A stretch of 64,000 nucleotides of DNA, from assembly GCA_965220875.1 (NCBI GenBank), contig OZ244849.1, forward strand, positions 310,001-374,000. The letters are read 5' to 3'. A program made the position numbers and the translations under genes. This document shows, in pieces, positions 25,739-32,134 of the stretch. The notes under the pieces are model-generated. The model saw nothing but the letters and a program-made list of their open reading frames with translations, made no database searches and was not told the origin of the DNA. Numbering within the stretch: position 1 is the first letter of the stretch; each line of letters opens with the position of its first letter. The stretch is from WTFY01 sp965220875. GTDB taxonomy: Bacteria; Pseudomonadota; Gammaproteobacteria; UBA4575.

Positions 25739-28033
25739 TCAGGCAAAAATTCCGGGATGTTGCTCTTCTGCGAAGGCTACGATCTCGCTGTCCGTGGCCT
25801 GAACACCCTCGTTACGTGGATCTTCACGCCATTTCCTGATATAGCCCTCTTTGCCTCCCCACTCTTTCAGCAAAGCCTTTTTGCGCATTTCCTCGCTGGC
25901 TTTCTCGATTTCTACCAAGCAGGAATAAAAGGTTGGACTGGTTCCGAAATCAGTCAGCATTTCAGAATTCAGTGCGTTGATGTTCACACCTCCTGGCGTA
26001 TTGCTTCCTTTGAACTGCTTTTGTGTAGAACAGACTCCGGATATCAGCCCATCGATAATAACCGCATAAGCATAGGATTCGCCACGATCGTTGTATAGCC
26101 GGCAAAGATCCCCGTCTGCAATGTCCCGGGCCTTTGCATCCCCTGGATTCAGCTCGACTGTGGGTCGAGACATCATGGCCTGCAGCCTGGGCACCGACTG
26201 GAACGAGTCTCCTATGAAATAGTGTGATGCGCTGCTGAGCACCTGCAGCGGGTAGTCCTTGCGCTTGGGGTCCTCCTGTCCCTCAATTTCAGGGACATAG
26301 GTAGGCAATGGGCTTACACCCTCCTCCTGCAATTTCTCGCACCAGATATCGATCTTCTTGGATTTTGTTGGCCAGCCATTTTTCAGGAAGTTCCTTCGCT
26401 CGGAATCCGTATTGGCCCTCACGAAACCGTTCTTCTGGATATCCTCATACGTTATGCCTTCCATAAGAGGGTTGTGCTCGCCTTCATCGAACATGACATC
26501 ACGAATGATCTCCTCGTCAGTCTGCGTGAAGGCATTGTCTCCTTCCTCGACATATCCCATCCGTTTGGCAATCATCCTGAATAACTCGGAATTACGAACA
26601 CTTTCACCCAGTGGCTCGATGACAGGCTTGTTCATGGTGTAGTACCAGTTACCATAAGTGGCCACCATGTCCAGCCGTTCCAGTTGCGTGTCTGCAGGAA
26701 TCACGATGTCCGCATATTCGCAGGTATCGGTCCAGAAAGTCTCATGAACCGCAACAAAAAGATCATCACGCATCAGGCCCTCGCGCACGCTGTTGGTGTT
26801 CGGTGCGCAATTCGCAGGATCCGAGTTATAGACAAAGATGCTCTTTATCGGAGGATCCATTTTATTGCCGTCAGCGTCCAGGTCTTCGGTCAGGGCTCGA
26901 CCGATCTGCACCATGTTCACGGAGCGCTTTCGCTTGCCCAGATCCGTCCTGTGCAGCTTGTCCATGTCCCAGCGCAGCCACATCTCTTCCAGATTTCCAA
27001 AACAGGCTCCTCCGCAGGATTCGCGCCATGCGCCCGTAATGCAGGGCAACACCAGGATGGCACGGCACATCTGGCCCGCATTCTGGTGACGGTTCAGACC
27101 GTAATTTGCACGAATGAATGATTTTTTAGTGGATGCGTACTCCAGGGCGAACTTTTCAATGTCCTCAGCAGACACACCGGTAATTTCCTCCACCCTGTCC
27201 AGCGGATACTTTGGCAGCTCTGTTTCCAGCAATGCATCCCAGCCATTGGTCTGTTCCTTCAGGAACTCAAGATCATGCAGACCCTTGTCAACGATAAGCT
27301 TCATCATCCCAAGCGCCAGTGCAGCATCGGTTCCCGGTCTTGGCTGGATATGCCAGTCTGCCATCATGGTGGTGCGTGTCACGCGAGGATCAACCACGAT
27401 GAGTTTCATGCCGCGTTCTTTGCCTTCGCGAATGAATGGAATGGCATGCACACCGGTGCTGACCAGATTCGCCCCCCAAAGAATCATCAGGTCCGCTTCC
27501 CCGGCTGCTTCATGCACGGACATGTTGGGGTGGGCCAGCCCATAGGTATGCAGTCCTGCCCACATGGCTGCATAGATGCAGATTGACTGGATCAAGCCAT
27601 TCGCACCCATCTTGTTCCAGAGCCTGGAATCCATCGTCCAGTAGCCCACCATGCCCATGGTGCCGGAATAGGAATAGGGCTGTATCGCTTCACTGCCGTA
27701 TTCTTCAATTACACTCTTGAAGTTGTCAGTGATGGTGTCGAGGGCTTCATCCCAGGTGATGCGCTCGAACTTGGCGCCTGGTCCTTTCGGCCCTACCCGT
27801 TTATGAGGATAGAGAACACGATTATCGTTGTAGACAAAATCAAGATAGTGATTCACTTTGTTACACAGGTAGCCGCGTGTAATGGGATGGGTCGGGTCAC
27901 CCTGTACACGAACCGCTTTCCCTGAACGGTCATCACGGGTAACCAGCATGGAACATGAATCGGGACAGTCATGCGGGCATGTGACATGATGAATGGAATG
28001 CCCTTCTGGTGCCTGGATCTTATCGGTTTGCAT
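25739..28033 (-). CDS. molybdopterin oxidoreductase (DMSO reductase superfamily), soluble
   Basis: A 764-residue molybdenum or tungsten bis-MGD enzyme. The N-terminal 4Fe-4S site is Cys19, Cys23, Cys27 and Cys57 (CPHDCPDSC, YLCNKV). Molybdopterin segments include ILWGANLVSTGVHA and VVDPRVTRTTMMADWHIQPRPGTD, and the C-terminal domain begins PLQVLSSASHYFIGDSF. No twin-arginine signal is present, so it is cytoplasmic. The region around the expected metal ligand reads LIQSICIYAAMWAG (Ser150, Cys152); I cannot say which residue, if any, ligates the metal, and the substrate is unknown. A GAGGAG site precedes the ATG. It is paired with the NAD(P)H reductase downstream, rather than with the membrane subunits typical of SoeABC or Psr. 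Confidence 0.88.
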   Translation of the reverse strand: MQTDKIQAPEGHSIHHVTCPHDCPDSCSMLVTRDDRSGKAVRVQGDPTHPITRGYLCNKVNHYLDFVYNDNRVLYPHKRVGPKGPGAKFERITWDEALDTITDNFKSVIEEYGSEAIQPYSYSGTMGMVGYWTMDSRLWNKMGANGLIQSICIYAAMWAGLHTYGLAHPNMSVHEAAGEADLMILWGANLVSTGVHAIPFIREGKERGMKLIVVDPRVTRTTMMADWHIQPRPGTDAALALGMMKLIVDKGLHDLEFLKEQTNGWDALLETELPKYPLDRVEEITGVSAEDIEKFALEYASTKKSFIRANYGLNRHQNAGQMCRAILVLPCITGAWRESCGGACFGNLEEMWLRWDMDKLHRTDLGKRKRSVNMVQIGRALTEDLDADGNKMDPPIKSIFVYNSDPANCAPNTNSVREGLMRDDLFVAVHETFWTDTCEYADIVIPADTQLERLDMVATYGNWYYTMNKPVIEPLGESVRNSELFRMIAKRMGYVEEGDNAFTQTDEEIIRDVMFDEGEHNPLMEGITYEDIQKNGFVRANTDSERRNFLKNGWPTKSKKIDIWCEKLQEEGVSPLPTYVPEIEGQEDPKRKDYPLQVLSSASHYFIGDSFQSVPRLQAMMSRPTVELNPGDAKARDIADGDLCRLYNDRGESYAYAVIIDGLISGVCSTQKQFKGSNTPGGVNINALNSEMLTDFGTSPTFYSCLVEIEKASEEMRKKALLKEWGGKEGYIRKWREDPRNEGVQATDSEIVAFAEEQHPGIFA

Positions 28034-28328
28034 AACAAACTCCTCTGTTTCTCCTGCAGGCAGCCCCTATGACTTGGGTAGCCAGCCTGTCATTTCTTCA
28101 AGTCAACATTACTACAAGCCCTGATTCTCTACAACAGAAAAGTCGATCGGTGGACGAACCCAAACGGCACAATTCGAAGGACGGATTCCCTGAGTTCCCT
28201 CCAGAAACATATCCGGATACCAATGAATGATGCCCTGCCAATTCGGCCGTTCTGTTTTCATTTTGGTTTACAATTCCAGTGCAGACTTGCATACTTTGAT
28301 GCGTACGAGATCGTTCTGAAACAACAAA

Positions 28329-28703
28329 ATGGGTAACCAGAATTCAAAATACGTGTGGCCTTTGATCGGTGCCGTGATTCTGATTGTGTTGGTCGCACTT
28401 TATGTAGACGATCGCAGGAAACTGGCACACGAAAAATCTTCACCGGCTTCAAGCGAACAAGCCGATCCCGACATGGACATGGCGGATACTGTCGCGGATG
28501 AGCCGAAAGCCGGGAACACTGACGCGAGTCGTGCAGTTGCAATGACCAGCCGAATGGCCGGTCTGATCAGCAATGCGGAAGAGCACAAGGGATTTTCGGG
28601 CTCGATCGAATCTTACCTAAACAGTCTGGATGCCCAAAATGACAGTTCAACGGAAATCACTTCCTCAGGCATAAGCGAATATCTGGACAGTGTAGGGAAC
28701 TGA
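28329..28703 (+). CDS. small membrane-anchored hypothetical protein, 124 aa
   Basis: One N-terminal transmembrane helix (about 9-26, VWPLIGAVILIVLVALYV) followed by a charged, Ser/Asp-rich hydrophilic tail of about 95 residues, probably periplasmic or cytoplasmic depending on topology. No ribosome site is obvious before the ATG. It is alone, divergent from the molybdenum enzyme gene across 295 bases. No family recognised. Confidence 0.55.
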   Translation: MGNQNSKYVWPLIGAVILIVLVALYVDDRRKLAHEKSSPASSEQADPDMDMADTVADEPKAGNTDASRAVAMTSRMAGLISNAEEHKGFSGSIESYLNSLDAQNDSSTEITSSGISEYLDSVGN

Positions 28704-28704
28704 T

Positions 28705-28749
28705 CCGGCGCCCAGGCTCCAAGCTGCGCGGCCTGTCAGTGCCGGTTTT
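28705..28749 (+). terminator. possible terminator after the 124-aa gene
   Basis: CCGGC (28705-28709) can pair with GCCGG (28741-28745), enclosing a second stem CAGGC (28713-28717) with GCCTG (28731-28735), and a TTTT run follows. The long branched structure is weaker evidence than a simple hairpin. Confidence 0.3.
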
Positions 28750-28809
28750 CTCCAGAACAGTGGCTACGAATGGAAACGGCTTGTGCAGGGCAAAAGCCGA
28801 GGTCCTGTC

Positions 28810-29520
28810 TTAGTTGACAGGCAGTTTCATCCGTAACTGGTCACGATCAAACCACCAGGTGTCTCCGACCATGATTTCAATGACTTTAGCCAGGCGACTG
28901 AAGAGTTTGTCTGTATCATTCAGTTCCAGAATTTCTATCCAGATTTTTATGGACTCTTCATCCTCGATGTTCCGCTGACGTTTTGCCACCTTTGCAAGAA
29001 TCTGCATGGTAAGAAAAGTAAGGCTTTCATGCTGCTCCTTGGCACGCATGTCAGCGATGTAATGTGCCGCCATTGCAGCTACGGCCCCGCCATCGGATTC
29101 GTCTGGTGTCTCATCCACAATGTTGTGCAGCATCTCCACAGACAGGTTCGGGTCAATCGGGTAGGTTACTCCGAGCCAGCAGCCTTGACCCAAGGCAACT
29201 ATCGAATCCTCCTGATCGGCCTGATACAGCACTCTGCACGCCTTGACTGCGTGCTCAAATTCCTTTTCTGCAACAAACAATTCAACCAGCGGGCGCGCGC
29301 TAGACCATGCGTCATCCAATCTTCCAAGTCCTATCAGTGCTTGTGCAATTTCAAGTTCGAGTTGCGCACGCAGCAAGTTGCTCGCTTCTTTTGGCAAGTC
29401 CTGTAGCTGTCGGCGACATTCAAGCAGCCTGTTCTCAAACCATACCCGATCATCTGCATGCTGAAGTGCACTCACTGCATCCGGAAGAGCCTGTCGGGTT
29501 GGGTCAAACTTCTCAGCCAT
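28810..29520 (-). CDS. hypothetical helical protein, 236 aa
   Basis: A soluble, nearly all-helical protein starting MAEKFDPTRQALPDAVSALQHADDRVW. The spacing of LLRAQLELEIAQALIGLGRLDDAWSSARPLVELF and EFEHAVKACRVLYQA looks like TPR-type helical hairpins. No catalytic motif or signal peptide. It lies downstream of the alkB-like gene on the same strand but is separated from it by a strong terminator, so it needs its own promoter within 29521-29584. Function unknown. Confidence 0.65.
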   Translation of the reverse strand: MAEKFDPTRQALPDAVSALQHADDRVWFENRLLECRRQLQDLPKEASNLLRAQLELEIAQALIGLGRLDDAWSSARPLVELFVAEKEFEHAVKACRVLYQADQEDSIVALGQGCWLGVTYPIDPNLSVEMLHNIVDETPDESDGGAVAAMAAHYIADMRAKEQHESLTFLTMQILAKVAKRQRNIEDEESIKIWIEILELNDTDKLFSRLAKVIEIMVGDTWWFDRDQLRMKLPVN

Positions 29521-29584
29521 TTATGTATTCTTTCCCAGTCACCCTGAGGCAGAGGGTTGACAGAAACCTATACGTGACAAGTAC

Positions 29585-29622
29585 AAAAAAAAGCCCTTGC
29601 CTTTTGTTACAAAGGCAAGGGC
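29585..29622 (-). terminator. intrinsic terminator of the alkB-like gene
   Basis: A perfect 12-bp stem (29593-29604 with 29611-29622) with a 6-base loop is followed on the minus strand by eight U residues (A-run at 29585-29592). It is 20 bases past the alkB-like stop, a textbook rho-independent terminator and the clearest in the window. Confidence 0.92.
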
Positions 29623-29641
29623 AGGTATGAAATTCGGGACT

Positions 29642-30784
29642 TTAGGCGTATCCAGCCTGTTTATTCATCCTGGCGGCGATCTTCAACTCGCCCTCACTCG
29701 CCATCTCCTCGTCCCACTTCGACAACTGCCTCTTCATGTACGAATGAAACACCGGTGGCAGTAACGCCAGCGCATACAACGTGAAGTACCCCCGGCCACA
29801 GTTCGGAGCACCCACCTCGTCCAACTCCCAAAAATGCGTCTCACCCCGGTCATGATGATCCGCCTGACGACCAATCTCTATGAAAAACCAACTCGTAAAC
29901 GCCGTCGAATTGTCCCAACTGTGGCGATAGTCTATCGGCTGACCCTTCTCCCGTATCAATCCGTAATGCTCCAGAAAATTCAACGCCTCCAACTCGAAAT
30001 TCGACATCGCCCATACCGCCGCCAAACACAACAATCCGATCCAGCCCCCGACAAACCAAAACAGCAATACCGTCGGCAACGCCATGAAATACCCGCGTAT
30101 CCACCGATTCTGCCATGACAAAAACGGAACCCCCAAACGACTCAAACGCTGCTTCTCCATCATGAACAAAAACTTGCTCTGCCCCAATCCTGACAGCGGA
30201 TAATGCGCATACAAACTCCGACCCCGCGGACACGTCGCAGGATCATCCTCGTGCGCCAACTCCAAATGATGGTTGTAAACATGCGCATAACAAAAATGCG
30301 CCTTCCCGCTCAACCCCATCATCCAGCGCGCAATCACAAAACTGAATCCCTTCGTGTGCGCCAACTCGTGACCATAAATGATCCCGATCCCCGCAAAAAT
30401 CCCCGTCGACAACACCGCACCCCACAACTGCGTGCCCGTGATCCCGTCCTGAATGCTCATCCCGAACAACGTCGTCTCGCCAATCGGCACCCCGTTCACG
30501 TACTGCCAGATCCGCCACGCCAGCGCCACCTGCAATACCACAAAAATGCCCAGCATCCCGTACATCGTACCGTTCAACAGCGGTACCACGCCCTGCGTCT
30601 CGCCTTCCTCGTCAAAACCCGCTCCCGGCGTCTGCGCCGTCGTCAGCGTGTCCACGATGATCCCAACGCCCAGCAATACCACGCCCGTCCATACCCACGG
30701 ACCACCCGCCAATACCCCAAATAACGTCGCCAAAATCAATAACGGCGCCAAAAAATATCGTATGTTGATTAAAAACTTACTCAT
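29642..30784 (-). CDS. AlkB-like membrane diiron alkane hydroxylase
   Basis: A 380-residue integral membrane protein with several hydrophobic helices and the histidine boxes of alkane 1-monooxygenase: HELAHTK (His139, His143), AHVYNHH (His168, 172, 173; the family has EHxxxHH), NFLEHYG (His273) and RQADHH (His310, 311). In the family the last box reads RHSDHH; here its first histidine is Gln307, so one of nine expected iron ligands is missing. Such enzymes hydroxylate terminal carbons of alkanes or related chains using O2 and rubredoxin; no rubredoxin gene is nearby. GAGGAG precedes the ATG. The coding strand is extremely G-over-C skewed with TTG, GCG and ACG codons unlike neighbours, suggesting acquisition by transfer. 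Followed by a strong terminator, so monocistronic. Confidence 0.87.
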   Translation of the reverse strand: MSKFLINIRYFLAPLLILATLFGVLAGGPWVWTGVVLLGVGIIVDTLTTAQTPGAGFDEEGETQGVVPLLNGTMYGMLGIFVVLQVALAWRIWQYVNGVPIGETTLFGMSIQDGITGTQLWGAVLSTGIFAGIGIIYGHELAHTKGFSFVIARWMMGLSGKAHFCYAHVYNHHLELAHEDDPATCPRGRSLYAHYPLSGLGQSKFLFMMEKQRLSRLGVPFLSWQNRWIRGYFMALPTVLLFWFVGGWIGLLCLAAVWAMSNFELEALNFLEHYGLIREKGQPIDYRHSWDNSTAFTSWFFIEIGRQADHHDRGETHFWELDEVGAPNCGRGYFTLYALALLPPVFHSYMKRQLSKWDEEMASEGELKIAARMNKQAGYA

Positions 30785-30900
30785 CTCGGACTCCTCGAAA
30801 AAACTTACTAAGGTTTGTACCTAGACATAGTTAAAAAACAGATAGTCTTTTTATACCATTTTCACACTAAGGTAGTAAAGTATTCCCACGGATTTAACGT

Positions 30901-30949
30901 CTCGCCTCCCGATCCCGTCAGGGATTTGCACCCAGATGCCGGAGGCGAG
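30901..30949. repeat. nested inverted repeat
   Basis: CTCGCCTCC at 30901-30909 pairs perfectly with GGAGGCGAG at 30941-30949; inside, ATCCC (30912-30916) pairs with GGGAT (30921-30925) around a GTCA loop. No T-run on either side, so it is not a simple terminator. It could be a structured leader RNA, an operator or a remnant of a repeat element. Confidence 0.5.
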
Positions 30950-31111
30950 CGGCAAAACAGTCCGACAACAGGCAGTCACGAATAACAATGACTGCGGTTT
31001 CCAGATCAGATAAGATGCAGGTTTGTGCTGCCAAGAATACACAGCATGAACCATTGGGCCCCCTGATCAAGTCCATTTATAGATGGATTAAAAGTCTTTT
31101 TTACTGCTCGA

Positions 31112-31123
31112 ATATTGCAATAT
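31112..31123. promoter_or_regulatory. 12-bp palindrome at the fabA translation start
   Basis: ATATTGCAATAT is a perfect palindrome ending two bases before the fabA GTG codon, exactly where a Shine-Dalgarno sequence would be; none is present. It may be a repressor site or control initiation. Confidence 0.4.
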
Positions 31124-31124
31124 C

Positions 31125-31640
31125 GTGTCTAGAAAAAGTTCCTATTCATATGAAGAATTACTGACCTGCAGTCATGGAGAGATGTTCGGGCCGGGTAATG
31201 CACAACTGCCTTTGCCGAATATGCTTATGGTGGACAGGATCACAAAGATTACTGACGATTCAGGTGTTTATGGACGTGGCGAAATCAAGGCAGAACTCGA
31301 TATCAAACCGGACCTATGGTTTTTCAGTTGTCACTTTCCAGGCGACCCTGTCATGCCGGGCTGTTTGGGCCTGGATGCCCTGTGGCAACTGCTGGGATTT
31401 TTTATTGCCTGGAAGGGTGTACCAGGCCGGGGACGTGCTCTTGGAGTCAATGAAGTCCGCTTTACGGGCCAGGTGCTGCCTACTGCCGAAAAAGTGGATT
31501 ACCAGTTGGACATTAAACGAATCGTCAAACGCGGGGCTACGATGGGTATAGCAGATGGTTCGATGTCAGTAGACGGGAGGAAAATCTACGCCGCAAAAGA
31601 TCTGCGTGTCGGCCTGTTCCTTTCAACGAGCGGCTTCTGA
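31125..31640 (+). CDS. fabA: 3-hydroxydecanoyl-ACP dehydratase/isomerase
   Basis: A 171-residue FabA, the usual length. The active-site histidine is in FFSCHFPGDPVMPGCLG and the aspartate in LGLDALWQ. It makes trans-2- and cis-3-decenoyl-ACP, the branch point of unsaturated fatty acid synthesis in gammaproteobacteria. The GTG start at 31125 matches the family N-terminus (SYSYEELL near residue 6). No ribosome site is visible, and fabB, its usual partner, is not adjacent. Converges on the CDGSH gene with 24 bases between. Confidence 0.95.
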   Translation: MSRKSSYSYEELLTCSHGEMFGPGNAQLPLPNMLMVDRITKITDDSGVYGRGEIKAELDIKPDLWFFSCHFPGDPVMPGCLGLDALWQLLGFFIAWKGVPGRGRALGVNEVRFTGQVLPTAEKVDYQLDIKRIVKRGATMGIADGSMSVDGRKIYAAKDLRVGLFLSTSGF

Positions 31641-31664
31641 GGCCAGATCACTCCCTTACGAGGC

Positions 31665-32084
31665 CTACTTGGCCTCAAACCCGATTTTGGAATGTGTGCC
31701 ATCACAAAAGGGGCGATTGTTGCTGTGCTGACACCGGCACAGCCCACCTACCTTTCGAAGAATCCTTTGCCCGCAGGTATCTTCAATGCATGCAGCTCCA
31801 CGGAAAATCAACGGGCCATTGGCCTGCACCTTGATTTCCAGCACCCCTGAACAGGCTGCCTCTTCCTGCGATGCAGGAGGTTTGACAAACTTTCCATCAT
31901 CCAGAAATCCCGTTTGCTTATGCTGCCCGTCACAGTAGGGCTTGCTGTTGGAATTCCCGCAACGGCACAGGTACAGCTCCTCCGTCTTCTCCAGTACTTC
32001 TCCTTCACTGCTGACCAGTTCAAGTGTCCCGGTTATGTGCAAGGGCCCATTTGGAATGGAAGTAATCTTGTTTTGCTTGTCCAT
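31665..32084 (-). CDS. tandem CDGSH iron-sulfur domain protein
   Basis: A 139-residue protein with two CDGSH-type [2Fe-2S] sites: LCRCGNSNSKPYCDGQH and LCRCQHSNNRPFCDGTH. Each supplies three cysteines and one histidine. The segment between them (ITGTLELVSSEG and LEIKVQANGPLIFRG) repeats in sequence, showing an internal duplication. Such proteins bind labile clusters and are linked to redox or iron handling; the exact role is unknown. It lies 50 bases downstream of pepN on the same strand. Confidence 0.9.
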   Translation of the reverse strand: MDKQNKITSIPNGPLHITGTLELVSSEGEVLEKTEELYLCRCGNSNSKPYCDGQHKQTGFLDDGKFVKPPASQEEAACSGVLEIKVQANGPLIFRGAACIEDTCGQRILRKVGGLCRCQHSNNRPFCDGTHSKIGFEAK

Positions 32085-32134
32085 GACGGCATTCAGATAA
32101 AATCTAGCGCTGCACCCCGGTTTTATGTTCAGGC

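Larger units (their letters stand above)
30785..31124. other. intergenic region between alkB-like gene and fabA (340 bases)
   Basis: Divergent promoter region without a coding frame. It holds an A+T-rich part next to alkB, a nested hairpin (30901-30949), and a 12-bp palindrome abutting the fabA start (31112-31123). Confidence 0.6.

Noticed and set aside
30203..30724. 173-codon open frame on the plus strand inside the alkB-like gene
   Set aside because: Product is an Arg/His/Gln/Pro-rich low-complexity sequence caused by the C-rich plus strand; the opposite frame encodes a recognisable AlkB-like protein with histidine boxes.
31660..31676. GAGGCC/GGCCTC hairpin between fabA and the CDGSH gene as a terminator
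   Set aside because: Six-base stem with no T-run on either side; it overlaps the end of the CDGSH coding region.
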